NCBI GenBank assembly: GCA_934691925.1
Contig: CAKUTI010000001.1
Coordinates: 62,001 to 126,000 of the forward strand
Origin: an uncultured Treponema sp.
Lineage (GTDB): Bacteria > Spirochaetota > Spirochaetia > Treponematales > Treponemataceae
Length of the DNA stretch: 64,000 bases
Direction of reading: 5' to 3'
The position numbers and the translations under genes are program-made. A model generated the notes under the pieces. The model was not told the origin of the DNA. It saw only the letters and a program-made list of their open reading frames with translations, and ran no database searches. Position 1 is the stretch's first letter, and each line of letters starts with the position of its first letter. This document shows positions 51,767-60,266 of the stretch, piece after piece.

Positions 51767-51923
51767 CAGGAAAATGTGCGCCGCCTTTTCATTGTAATGT
51801 GATGCTGCCGCACACGGTAATAGCGGACAGCGCGTCATTAGAATGTCGTTTGATTCGTCATTATAATAGCGGGCGTTGCGTCATTATAATGATGAGCTAT
51901 GCGTTATTATAATGACGTGTTTT
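51767..51923 (+). repeat. Array of palindromic cores with a 23-bp period (type 2)
   Basis: The core CATTATAATG, often with GT before and AC or TG after, starts at 51790, 51813 (degenerate), 51836, 51859, 51882 and 51905, exactly 23 bp apart each time. A weaker match in the same phase (CAGGAAAATG) sits at 51767. Units therefore read NNGTCATTATAATG plus nine variable bases. It shares only the period and palindromy with the array at 26041. The rest of 51734-52197 has no gene. Confidence 0.85.
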
Positions 51924-51981
51924 TTGCAGTTTTAATTTTGTTTCTTCCTCTAGTCTTTTTTTGCCGTTTCCCGTTGAAAAT

Positions 51982-52004
51982 CTGATTTTTCAGTGAAAAA
52001 TCAG
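51982..52004 (+). other. Perfect 10-bp hairpin without T-run
   Basis: CTGATTTTTC, AGT loop, GAAAAATCAG. It lies between the array and the next gene. Not a standard terminator. Confidence 0.5.
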
Positions 52005-52197
52005 GGGCAAGGTGGTATTATAAAAGTAGATAGGATTTTCTTATAAATCTTGTGGCTTAGTCTTAGTGTGTTCTTGCGGCTTGATTTTGCTTTCCGCTGT
52101 GTTTTTATCATCTCTTGTTTTTTGAGGCGGATTTTTGCAATTTTTCATATCGATATTTATATCGGAATTCAAATTTAAGCAAGTTTTGGGGGAGCGG

Positions 52198-52890
52198 ATG
52201 AAAAATGATGTTTTCAATGATTTTTTGAGCGACCATTTTGTCCTTTTTACTGGGATTCTTTCGGGCGTTTTGTGTCTGCTTTATGTGTGGAAAGGCGTGA
52301 GCGAGGGATTTTTTATCGGAACTTGGATTATTGCCGTGATGAATTTCCTTTACATTCCTGCGGCGTTCTTGTTCCGGCGCAAGTGCTTCTCTTATTTTTA
52401 TCTTGTTTACGCTGTGATTCTTGTCTTTATGATTGCGTTTGAGAAAACTTTCCTTTTCAACAATTTTACGGCTCTTTTTCTTGTCTGCATCGTGATTATG
52501 ATAAAGCCGAGAATTAAATATATCGCTTTTGCCCTTTATTTTTCGGTTGTGTGCGTCGCTTTTTCGATGAACGGCGAGAGCCTGTGCAATTTTCTGATTC
52601 ATATCTCGCGGAGCATCTGGTTTGTTGGAAGCGTTTTCTTTGTTCTTGACAATCAGTTTGAGAGGAAGAGGCTTGTTCTTTATGAGGACGAGGTGAAGAT
52701 TCTCGAGCAGCTTTCCAGCGGAAAAATCTATCAGAAAGAAGTCGAGGGATTCAGCGAGAACACGGTCTACAGAAAGCTGAAAGCGGCGCGCGAGCGGAAC
52801 GGAAATCTTACCCGCGAGCAGCTTATGGACTTGTTCAAAAAAGAGCGCGCGGAAGCTGAGGCGAGAAAATCTGAAAGAAAAGGATTTTAG
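52198..52890 (+). CDS. Membrane protein with C-terminal HTH-like domain
   Basis: About six membrane helices (residues 12-150) precede a cytoplasmic helical tail, VKILEQLSSGKIYQKEVEGF, SENTVYRKLKAARER and NLTREQLMDLFKKE, that looks like a winged or LuxR-type DNA-binding helix set. This would be a membrane-bound regulator. ATG 52198, with GGGGGAG eight bases upstream, is preferred over the in-frame codon at 52135. The palindrome array 275 nt upstream is a possible target. Not recognised as a named family. Confidence 0.6.
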   Translation: MKNDVFNDFLSDHFVLFTGILSGVLCLLYVWKGVSEGFFIGTWIIAVMNFLYIPAAFLFRRKCFSYFYLVYAVILVFMIAFEKTFLFNNFTALFLVCIVIMIKPRIKYIAFALYFSVVCVAFSMNGESLCNFLIHISRSIWFVGSVFFVLDNQFERKRLVLYEDEVKILEQLSSGKIYQKEVEGFSENTVYRKLKAARERNGNLTREQLMDLFKKERAEAEARKSERKGF

Positions 52891-52928
52891 AGATTGATTG
52901 CAGCTTTCCGTGCGTTTTTTCAAGGCTT

Positions 52929-53417
52929 TTACCTGCAGCCAAGCTCCTTGTCCAGCGCGTGAAGTCCTTCTGGTGTTGAGCCGAAAAGGTTGTATTTTAT
53001 AATCAGCTCGCCTGCCTTCTGCTCCTCCTCAAACTGCTCGTTCACAAACCAGTTCAGAAAATTCTTCGCGAAAAGGTCTTTTTCCTTTTCCGCCTGAAAA
53101 TAAAGCGCGGTTATCAGGCTTGTGATGTATTCCTCGTGCTCAAGGCTTTTTTCAAGAGCCTGCTGGATTGATTCTGGCTTTGCTTTTATTGCCGAAATCG
53201 GAAGAAGCTCCACAGGCTGGCCTGTCTTGCAGAGATAGTCATAAATCTTTACGGCATGCTCTTTTTCTTCCTCCGCCTGCTGCCTGTACCATTCTGAAAA
53301 TCCTTGAAGCCCCTGATGTTCAAAAAATGCCGCAAATCCAAGATAAAGATATGCCGACTCAAATTCCTTTTGAACCTGCTTGTTGAGCATTGAAGTCAAT
53401 GGTGTCGCTTTTTTCAT
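52929..53417 (-). CDS. Ferritin
   Basis: FtnA-type ferritin stores iron as a 24-mer. The 162 residues include KEFESAYLYLGFAAFFEHQG and EWYRQQAEEEKEHAVKIYDY (the diiron Glu and His), and later NWFVNEQFEEEQKAGELI. AAAGGAG precedes the ATG. It lies beside superoxide reductase, and both protect against iron-oxygen damage. Confidence 0.93.
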   Translation of the reverse strand: MKKATPLTSMLNKQVQKEFESAYLYLGFAAFFEHQGLQGFSEWYRQQAEEEKEHAVKIYDYLCKTGQPVELLPISAIKAKPESIQQALEKSLEHEEYITSLITALYFQAEKEKDLFAKNFLNWFVNEQFEEEQKAGELIIKYNLFGSTPEGLHALDKELGCR

Positions 53418-53590
53418 AAAATCTCCTTTTTTGTGATTTTTACAAAATTTCAGTCGTTTTCAGCTGGTTTTGAAAGATTCTCTTTTGCGGATTTTCTTTC
53501 TGATTTTTGCTGACAAAACGGCTGATTTTTTCCGTGAGCGTGAATTTACGCAGACGGAAACGGAAGCAAACGGACGGAAACTGCGATTTC

Positions 53591-53971
53591 CTAAAATTCC
53601 GCTTTCCAGAGCCTGTGGATGTTGCAGTATTCGTATGCTGCCTCGACTTTTTCGCCTGTCATAACCGCAAAGTCCACGTTCGGAGAATTTCCTGGCTGAA
53701 GCCATTTCTGCTGGATTCCCTTGTCGGTCTGCAGCAAAATCCATTCGATGTAATGCTCTGCCTCTGACGGGTGGAGCTTTGAGCCGACCGTTACTGAAAC
53801 CGTGTTTCCCGCAACTTTGATTACAGGAATGTGTTTTTCCGTTGAGCCTTCCATTGTTCCCGGAACAAGCTCGAGCATATCGCTTCCGCAGCAAACTGTC
53901 GGAACGCCAGAGTCCTTTACAATTGCGATGATTTTTCCGCAATGTCTGCAATAAAAAAATTTCAGCTGCAT
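53591..53971 (-). CDS. dfx: Desulfoferrodoxin (superoxide reductase, two-iron)
   Basis: The enzyme reduces superoxide to peroxide without making oxygen, typical of anaerobes and microaerophiles. The N-terminal desulforedoxin site has Cys8, Cys11, Cys27 and Cys28. The catalytic iron ligands are His47, His67, His73, Cys116 and His119, and the KHIP motif is present. The length is 126. GGAGG lies ahead of ATG 53971. Confidence 0.93.
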   Translation of the reverse strand: MQLKFFYCRHCGKIIAIVKDSGVPTVCCGSDMLELVPGTMEGSTEKHIPVIKVAGNTVSVTVGSKLHPSEAEHYIEWILLQTDKGIQQKWLQPGNSPNVDFAVMTGEKVEAAYEYCNIHRLWKAEF

Positions 53972-54191
53972 ATAAGACCTCCAAAAGGGCAGCTGTTTTA
54001 GCTTTGCGATTTTTCAAAAGCCGTTTTTGCTTGCCCTTGTGCCTTTAAGATACCGCAAAAAAAATCTGTGTAAACGAAAAACGCCCGCAAACGGTCATCA
54101 AAAAATCATCACCGCTGTGGTGAGAGGCGAGAATGCCTGTTTTTCGGGGCTTTTAAGGATTTTGATTTTTCTGGAAATTAAAATTGCTGTT

Positions 54192-54234
54192 ATGCTGAAT
54201 TCAAGATGAGCAGAATACTGCTCGAGTTCGGAAT
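54192..54234 (+). repeat. Hybrid dispersed palindrome
   Basis: Left arm ATGCTGAA, inner hairpin GAGCAG-AATA-CTGCTC (54208-54223), right arm TTCGGAAT (54227-54234). It combines arms of the two palindrome types seen at 48096, so this copy may be a recombinant. Confidence 0.7.
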
Positions 54235-54270
54235 GACGCAAAGTTCTTCAATTATGAAACTTTGTTTCGG

Positions 54271-55644
54271 TTACAAAATCGGAATCGTGATTACAAATTC
54301 TGTTCCGACATCTTTTTCAGATGAGACTTTTATGTCCCAGCCGTGCGCGTTCACGATTGTCTTGACGACCGAAAGTCCGATTCCCATTCCTTCCTCGCGC
54401 CTTGAATTTGTTGCCCGGTAGAAAAGGTCAAAAATTTTGTCCAAATCTTCTTTTTTGATTCCGATTCCAGAGTCTTTAATCGCAATTTTCACGGATTTTT
54501 TGTCCTGATTTTTTTCCTGAATCGCGCTTATCTCAACCGAGTCGTTTTCGCTTGTGTAGCGGATTGCGTTTGAGAAAAGATTTTCCAGGCTTCGCTGGAA
54601 AAGCAGCTTGTCGAAAGGAATTTCAAGGTTCTCATCGATTTCGATTTTCGCGCTGACTTTTCTCTTGAAGATTTCGCCTGTCGTCACGGAATTTTTCGCG
54701 AATTCAGAGATTACCGGGAAAAGTTTCTGCTTTTTGAGCTGCTGCAGCCAGTCTGTCTGGTTGAGCTTCACAAAGTTTATAAGCGTGTTAATCATCGTTT
54801 CGAGCTGATCGGTTTTTGTCTCGATTATTTCAAGCGATTTTTTGATTTCGTCTGGATTCTCATACATTCCGTCGCTCATCGCCTCTGTGTAGCCTTTTAT
54901 CACGGCGACTGGAGTGCGCAGGTCATGGCTTATTCCCATTATGAATTTTGTGCGCCGCTCGTTGTCGTCTTTTAAGGCGAGCCGCATTTTGTCCAAATTT
55001 TCTGTTAGGCTTGTGATTTCATTGTCGTCTTTCGAGTTTTTCTCGTACTCAAGCTTTACATCAAGCTCCCCGCCCGCGATTTTTTTTGTGTTTTTGTCAA
55101 GAAGCGTGATTGAGCGCGTGATTGTGCGGGAGACAAGATAGATGAACGCGATGCAGAAAATCTCAAAGATTATGATGAAAAATATTATCATCGCGACAAA
55201 TTTCTCGAATCCGCCTTTTTTCCGGGGCTGGTCGCGCTGAACCCGGCTTATCAAAATTATCTCGGAGTCTGTGTCTTCAAGCGGCGGAGAGACAATCTGG
55301 TAAAAATACTGCTTGCTTGTCTTGTTCATGTGGTCAAAAAGCGTCTCGTCATCGATTTGTGTCTGGCCCTTAAATTCCGGGAAAGTCGTCATCAGAATGT
55401 CTTTGTGGTGCGAGATGAGAATAAAATCGACATTCGGCGGAAGCGTCTTCATAACCTGCTTCATAACAACCGTGTCTTTTTTTGAAAGATGAAGAGATTT
55501 CATATTTCTGATTTGACGGTAGCCGTCGAAAAGCATTTTTTCAGGGCGGTTAAGATAGTGATAAGCCTCAAAGCCTGAAATCGCCAGCATTGGAACAAGA
55601 ATCACGCCCGCAAGAAAAAGCCTGAGCTGAGTTTTGATTTTCAT
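54271..55644 (-). CDS. Sensor histidine kinase with HAMP domain
   Basis: Two membrane helices (~8-25 and ~150-172) flank an extracytoplasmic sensor. HAMP follows, then the phospho-acceptor GISHDLRTPVAVIKGY (His240), and ATPase boxes NLFSNAIRY (N), KDSGIGIKKEDL (G1) and EGMGIGLSVVK (G2). It has 457 residues. The partner response regulator is upstream on the same strand. Confidence 0.93.
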   Translation of the reverse strand: MKIKTQLRLFLAGVILVPMLAISGFEAYHYLNRPEKMLFDGYRQIRNMKSLHLSKKDTVVMKQVMKTLPPNVDFILISHHKDILMTTFPEFKGQTQIDDETLFDHMNKTSKQYFYQIVSPPLEDTDSEIILISRVQRDQPRKKGGFEKFVAMIIFFIIIFEIFCIAFIYLVSRTITRSITLLDKNTKKIAGGELDVKLEYEKNSKDDNEITSLTENLDKMRLALKDDNERRTKFIMGISHDLRTPVAVIKGYTEAMSDGMYENPDEIKKSLEIIETKTDQLETMINTLINFVKLNQTDWLQQLKKQKLFPVISEFAKNSVTTGEIFKRKVSAKIEIDENLEIPFDKLLFQRSLENLFSNAIRYTSENDSVEISAIQEKNQDKKSVKIAIKDSGIGIKKEDLDKIFDLFYRATNSRREEGMGIGLSVVKTIVNAHGWDIKVSSEKDVGTEFVITIPIL

Positions 55645-55718
55645 TTTGATTTCCTAAAATTTCCTTGATTCCCTAAAATCCTGAAACGAGTCCTTATGAA
55701 AATAAATTATTTTGCAAA

Positions 55719-56405
55719 TTATCTTACGAACACGTAGCCAAGCCCGAAAACCGTTTTCAAGTGCTCTGGATTTGCCGGGTCTTTCTCGATTTTCTTCCTT
55801 AAACGCTGAACGTAAACCGCGACCGCCGTAAAGTCGCCAAACTCGGCTTTCCACACAGAATGATAGATTTTTTCCGGCGTAAGCTGCTCGCCCTCGTGCT
55901 TTATAAAAAATTCAAGAACGTTGTATTCCTTTGTTGAAAGCGGAATTTTCTCCGCGCCTTTTTTAAGAACGCAAGAATTCAGCAAAACCGTATAGTCTCC
56001 GAATTTGTAAGTTTCCTCCGCTGCGGCTGAAATGTCGGAATTGCGCCTTAGATTCGCTTTCACACGCGCCACGAGAACTTTCGGCGAGAAAGGCTTTGTG
56101 ACAAATTCGTCCGCTCCGTATTCAAGCCCGTTGATTATGTCCTGGTCGGCATCGCGGGCTGAGACGATAATCACTGGAATTGTCGTCTTGAATTCAGAAC
56201 GGAATTTCTTTAGAAAGTCAAATCCGCTCATTCCCGGAAGATTCAGGTCAAGAATCACAAGGTCGGGAGTCTCGCTTTTCAAGATTTCAAGTCCTTCCTC
56301 CGCGCTGAGAGCTGCAAGCGGCTCCATTCCGTCTTTTTTTATGTACATTGAGACAAGCTGCGACATTTCGGGAATGTCTTCTATAATCAAAATCTTTATC
56401 GCCAT
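55719..56405 (-). CDS. OmpR-family response regulator
   Basis: A receiver domain with IIEDIPEMS, ILDLNLPGMSG (phospho-acceptor Asp53) and VTKPFSPKVLVARVK is joined to a winged-helix DNA-binding domain (VLEFFIKHEGEQLTPEKIY, VAVYVQRLRKKIEKDP). The length of 228 is typical. It is transcribed before its kinase gene, with a 74-nt gap. Confidence 0.95.
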   Translation of the reverse strand: MAIKILIIEDIPEMSQLVSMYIKKDGMEPLAALSAEEGLEILKSETPDLVILDLNLPGMSGFDFLKKFRSEFKTTIPVIIVSARDADQDIINGLEYGADEFVTKPFSPKVLVARVKANLRRNSDISAAAEETYKFGDYTVLLNSCVLKKGAEKIPLSTKEYNVLEFFIKHEGEQLTPEKIYHSVWKAEFGDFTAVAVYVQRLRKKIEKDPANPEHLKTVFGLGYVFVR

Positions 56406-56686
56406 CTTAAAAACTCCTTTTTTAGAATCTGAAATCTTGAATTTGCTTCGCTTGAACTTTTTGATTTCGGTTTTATTTAATTTCCTTTTGTTTTTGTCTA
56501 AATTCTGATTAAAAAAATTATTTTAACTTTCAAAAAAAGACAATAAATTTTGGAGATTATAATAAAAAGTTATCGGGAGATTTTGATTTTTGCTTTTGAA
56601 ACGGCATTGTGAGGCTGTTCATTTGGTTTTTGCTTTTTTTGAAAAATCATTTTGTGTTTGCCCGGCTGAAAACGTGCAAACACTTG

Positions 56687-56714
56687 TAAACAAGCGGCAA
56701 AATCCGGCCGATAA
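56687..56714 (+). promoter_or_regulatory. Near-consensus sigma-28 (FliA) promoter of the flagellar operon
   Basis: TAAA (56687-56690), 16 nt and GCCGATAA (56707-56714), with a perfect -10. Consensus spacing is 15. It predicts a start near 56721, 53 nt before flbD. A weaker sigma-70 alternative (TTTCAA 56727-56732, 17 nt, TATTAT 56750-56755) overlaps. The remainder of 56406-56686 holds nothing else. Confidence 0.7.
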
Positions 56715-56773
56715 AATAACAGATACTTTCAATGTTCATCAAATTTAAGTATTATAGTAAACGGTGGGTAAAA

Positions 56774-56971
56774 ATGATTCCTGTTACAAAGCTTGACGGC
56801 TCAAAATATTGGATAAATCCGCACATGATTGAAAGCATGGAGCAGAATCCAGACCTTACGATTACATTTTTGTCTGGAAAAAAAATCGTTTTAAAAGACA
56901 ATCCTGACACTGTTATTCAAGAGATTATTTCCTACCGAAGGCAAATTGGAATAAACAAACAGGAACTATAA
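56774..56971 (+). CDS. flbD: Flagellar protein FlbD
   Basis: This small 65-residue protein of the spirochaete flagellar operon starts MIPVTKLDGSKYWINPHMIE, followed by LTITFLSGKKIVLKDNPDTV. The exact role is unclear. The ATG is chosen because the family begins at MIPVTKL, and GGTGGG lies ahead. In other treponemes flgE precedes flbD; here the operon starts at flbD. Confidence 0.88.
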   Translation: MIPVTKLDGSKYWINPHMIESMEQNPDLTITFLSGKKIVLKDNPDTVIQEIISYRRQIGINKQEL

Positions 56972-57026
56972 TTCGATAATTTAATAGAAAGCAAATTAGC
57001 ACAGTTTTGAAAATTAGGAGATTTTC

Positions 57027-57809
57027 ATGGATATAGCAACTTTGATTGGTTTTATCGGCGGCGCGGCTGTAATCGTGCTTGGTGTTGCCACTTCGGGCGG
57101 TTCCCTCATGGGAATCATTGATATTCCGTCTGTTTTCGTAACTATCGGCGGATCTTTGTTCGCTTTGTTCATCGTGGCTCCTCTTTCGGATGTCCTCACA
57201 TTTTTTAAGGCTTACGGAAGAATTTTCAAGACATTCGACTACAATGAAAAATCCTTGATTCAGAACATGGTCAATCTTTCTGAAAAAGCGCGGCGCGAGG
57301 GAATCCTTGCTCTTGAAGAGGGACTTGACGACCTTGACTCTCCGTTTATGAAAGAAGGCTTGAGAATGGTTGTTGACGGCACTGACGGAAACATTATCCG
57401 CGCGATTCTTGAAAACGAGATGAGCCAGACAGAAGCCCGCCATATGAAAATCGTGAACATCGTAAACCAGTGGGCCGGATTCGGACCTGGATTTGGTATG
57501 ATGGGTACTGTAATCGGTTTGATTGGTATGTTGAACAACTTGGAAGACAAAAGCTCGCTCGGTCCTAACATGGCTGTCGCTTTGATTACAACTTTGTACG
57601 GTTCTATGCTTGCAAACTGGCTTGTAGGACCTGTCGCGCAGAAGCTTATGGGGCAGAACGCTCAGGAGATGGCTACTTACGAGATGATAATCGAGGGAGT
57701 CCTTTCGATTCAGGCAGGAGACAACCCGCGAATCCTTGCGATGAAGCTTCTCACTTATCTTGATCCGAAAACAAGAAAAATCATCGAGCCTGATGTTTTG
57801 AAGGACTAG
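57027..57809 (+). CDS. motA: Flagellar motor stator MotA
   Basis: MotA with MotB forms the ion channel that drives the flagellum. Four membrane helices are visible, with the cytoplasmic loop between helices 2 and 3 (KAYGRIFKTFDYNEK) and the proline-bearing GFGPGFGMMGTVIGLIGML helix. 260 residues. 55 nt after flbD, 17 before motB. Confidence 0.95.
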   Translation: MDIATLIGFIGGAAVIVLGVATSGGSLMGIIDIPSVFVTIGGSLFALFIVAPLSDVLTFFKAYGRIFKTFDYNEKSLIQNMVNLSEKARREGILALEEGLDDLDSPFMKEGLRMVVDGTDGNIIRAILENEMSQTEARHMKIVNIVNQWAGFGPGFGMMGTVIGLIGMLNNLEDKSSLGPNMAVALITTLYGSMLANWLVGPVAQKLMGQNAQEMATYEMIIEGVLSIQAGDNPRILAMKLLTYLDPKTRKIIEPDVLKD

Positions 57810-57826
57810 AAAAATAGGAAAAAATA

Positions 57827-58567
57827 ATGGCAAAGAGAGAAAAAAAAGAGCCTGACAAGCCGTCAACCGCCTGGCAAGGCACATACGGCGACATGATTAC
57901 CTTGATGCTCTGCTTCTTCGTAATGCTTTACGACCCTTCCGAAGTTGATATGTCGCAGCTTTCGCAGATTCAGTCGTCGCTTTCAATTCCGACGGAAGCT
58001 CTTGAGTCTCCGACAACCAGCGGCGGACAGTCTCTCGCTTCGGGAAGAATCGCTGACTTGGGAAACACGCTTACCGCGATGCCTGCCGTGGAGCTTGGAA
58101 AATCTCTTTCGCTTGCAAAGAAAAAGGCTGTAACGCTTTTTGCTCCCGAGGTGAATTCCGCGAAAATCACGATTTCAAGCGATGAGCGCGGAGTTGTAAT
58201 CTCGCTTGCGTCTGACGCTTTTTTTGAAGAGGGCAGCGCGAATCTCAATATCGACGAGACACGCGAAATTTTGCTTAAATTGAGCAAATTTTTTCAAGAT
58301 TCAGAGTTAAAAAACCGAAGATTTAGAATAGAGGGACATACGGACAGCACGCCGTATTCAGGGACGGAATTCGCTTCAAACTGGGAGCTTTCCGCGGCGC
58401 GTGCGGCAAATGTCCTTCATTATCTTGCGGATTTCGGCGTTGACGAAAAGCAGTTTTCAATCGCCGGATACGCAGACACCCGCCCGATGTTCTCTAACGA
58501 GACAAAGGAAGGTCAGGCTTACAACAGAAGGGTTGACATCGTTATTCTTGACGAGGGACACTTTTAA
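57827..58567 (+). CDS. motB: Flagellar motor stator MotB
   Basis: A single N-terminal membrane helix holds the ion-binding Asp22 (TYGDMITLMLCFFVML). The rest is periplasmic, with an OmpA-like peptidoglycan-binding domain (IEGHTDSTPYSG, WELSAARAANVLHYL, GYADTRPM). 246 residues. An 8-bp CCGGAAAA/TTTTCCGG hairpin follows (58580-58603) without a T-run, so read-through to fliL is expected. Confidence 0.95.
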   Translation: MAKREKKEPDKPSTAWQGTYGDMITLMLCFFVMLYDPSEVDMSQLSQIQSSLSIPTEALESPTTSGGQSLASGRIADLGNTLTAMPAVELGKSLSLAKKKAVTLFAPEVNSAKITISSDERGVVISLASDAFFEEGSANLNIDETREILLKLSKFFQDSELKNRRFRIEGHTDSTPYSGTEFASNWELSAARAANVLHYLADFGVDEKQFSIAGYADTRPMFSNETKEGQAYNRRVDIVILDEGHF

Positions 58568-58643
58568 TTTTTTTCAGTTCCGGAAAAGCGTTTTGTTTTC
58601 CGGGCGGTTTCGCCTCAGTGGTGATTTTTAAGGAGATTTTGAT

Positions 58644-59195
58644 ATGGCAGATGAAGATGATGGTTTAGGTCTTGATGATGGCGGCGCAGATGCTTCGGCT
58701 TCTGCCAAAGGCGGAAAAGGTCTTCTTATCCCTGGGCTTCTGAAATGGGTTGCAATCGGTCTTGGAGCCGTTATCCTGATTGTTACTGTTGTCATAATCA
58801 CGACAAAAGTTGCAGGCGGAAACAATTCAGGTGCTCCGTCTTCAATTCTTATGACTGAGGACTATACTCCGACACGCGAGATTTTGGACTGGTACACGTC
58901 TCTTGGCTTGATTCAGACAAAGACGATGGAAGCGAATCCTGCTTCTGTGCGCGTGGACGTTGTTCTTGGCTACAAAAAGGAAGATAAGGCGACTTCAACA
59001 GAAATTACTCAAAGAACTGTTGAACTCAAGGACTTTTTGCGCCGATATTTTACTCAGAAGACAGCCGAGGAGCTTCGCCCGCAGAACGAGGAGAATCTTA
59101 AGATTGAAATCCGCAATGCGATTAACGACTCGATTCTCAGCTCTTCAAAAATCAAAGATGTGCGCTTTTTGACACTGGACGTAATCCAGCAGTAG
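58644..59195 (+). CDS. fliL: Flagellar basal-body protein FliL
   Basis: One membrane helix (GLLKWVAIGLGAVILIVTVV, residues ~33-55) follows an acidic Gly/Asp-rich N-terminus. The periplasmic domain has VRVDVVLGYKKED and the C-terminal VRFLTLDVIQQ. FliL surrounds the stator and helps engage it. 183 residues. AAGGAG precedes the ATG. Confidence 0.9.
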   Translation: MADEDDGLGLDDGGADASASAKGGKGLLIPGLLKWVAIGLGAVILIVTVVIITTKVAGGNNSGAPSSILMTEDYTPTREILDWYTSLGLIQTKTMEANPASVRVDVVLGYKKEDKATSTEITQRTVELKDFLRRYFTQKTAEELRPQNEENLKIEIRNAINDSILSSSKIKDVRFLTLDVIQQ

Positions 59196-59231
59196 AAAGG
59201 CGATTAGCTACAAAAAGGTGGAAGGAAAGAC

Positions 59232-60266
59232 ATGAACGAGGTTCTGTCACAGGACGAAATTGACCAGCTCTTGCAAGCCATAAGCACCGGCGAGTCTGGG
59301 GCAGATGATTTCAAGCCTGTTAGCGACACACGCAAAATTAAGATTTATGATTTCAAACGCCCGGACAAGTTCTCAAAGGAGCAAATTCGAACTGTTCAAA
59401 TCATGCACGAGACTTTTGCGCGTCTTACAACAACATCTCTCTCAGCTCAGCTGCGGTCGCTCGTACACGTTCATGTGGCTTCGGTGGATCAGCTTACTTA
59501 TGAGGAATTTATCCGCTCGATTCCGACACCTACAACGCTTGCTGTAATCAACATGGATCCTTTAAAGGGAAACGCTGTTCTTGAAATCGATCCTGCAATC
59601 ACATTCAGCATTATTGACCGTTTGTTCGGCGGAACAGGACAGGGAGCGAAGGTCAGCCGCGACTTGACTGACATTGAGCAGTCTGTAATGGAGGGAATCA
59701 TCGTCAGAATTTTGGCGAATATGCGCGAGGCCTGGACTCAGGTTATCGACTTGCGCCCGCGCCTTGGGCAGATTGAGACAAATCCTCAGTTCGCTTCGAT
59801 TGTTCCTCCGTCTGAAATGGTCGTTCTTGTTACGCTCGAGACAAAAATTGGAGATGAGGAAGGGATGATGAACTTCTGTATTCCTTATCTTACAATCGAG
59901 CCGATTGTCTCGAAGCTTTCTTCACAGTTCTGGTTCAGTTCTGTAAGAAGAAGCTCTACAACGCAGTATCTCGGCACTTTGAAGGAAAAACTTTCCGATG
60001 TCGATATGGACGTTGTCGCTGAAATCGGCACAATAAACATTCCAATCCGCGATGTGCTTTCGCTCCGCGCCGGAGACATTGTGCGTCTTTCGACCGTGAG
60101 AGTCGGCGACCCGCTCGCGCTTAGTGTTGGAAACGAGAAGAAATTTTACTGCCAGCCAGGTGTTGTCGGCAAAAAAATGGCGGTACAGATTATCGGCAAA
60201 ATGAAGCAGAACGAATCTGACGATTTTGAAGAATTATCCGTTGAAGGAGATGAATCTTATGAGTGA
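59232..60266 (+). CDS. fliM: Flagellar switch protein FliM
   Basis: FliM sits in the C-ring and binds CheY-P through its N-terminus, VLSQDEIDQLLQAI (residues 3-16). A middle CheC-like domain (FSIIDRLFGGTGQG) and a C-terminal SpoA domain (EIGTINIPIRDVLSLRAGDI) follow. 344 residues. Its stop overlaps the fliY start by 8 nt. Confidence 0.96.
   Translation: MNEVLSQDEIDQLLQAISTGESGADDFKPVSDTRKIKIYDFKRPDKFSKEQIRTVQIMHETFARLTTTSLSAQLRSLVHVHVASVDQLTYEEFIRSIPTPTTLAVINMDPLKGNAVLEIDPAITFSIIDRLFGGTGQGAKVSRDLTDIEQSVMEGIIVRILANMREAWTQVIDLRPRLGQIETNPQFASIVPPSEMVVLVTLETKIGDEEGMMNFCIPYLTIEPIVSKLSSQFWFSSVRRSSTTQYLGTLKEKLSDVDMDVVAEIGTINIPIRDVLSLRAGDIVRLSTVRVGDPLALSVGNEKKFYCQPGVVGKKMAVQIIGKMKQNESDDFEELSVEGDESYE

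Noticed and set aside
51767..51923. Origin of replication iterons
   Set aside because: No dnaA, DnaA boxes or replication-initiation gene nearby; period alone is not enough.
52108..52923. Minus-strand ORF of 271 residues opposite the membrane HTH gene
   Set aside because: Lys/Asn-rich antisense shadow; the plus-strand gene has membrane helices and a good ribosome-binding site.
54027..54209. Small ORF of 60 residues upstream of the histidine kinase end
   Set aside because: No Shine-Dalgarno, no recognisable motif, and it runs into a dispersed palindrome.
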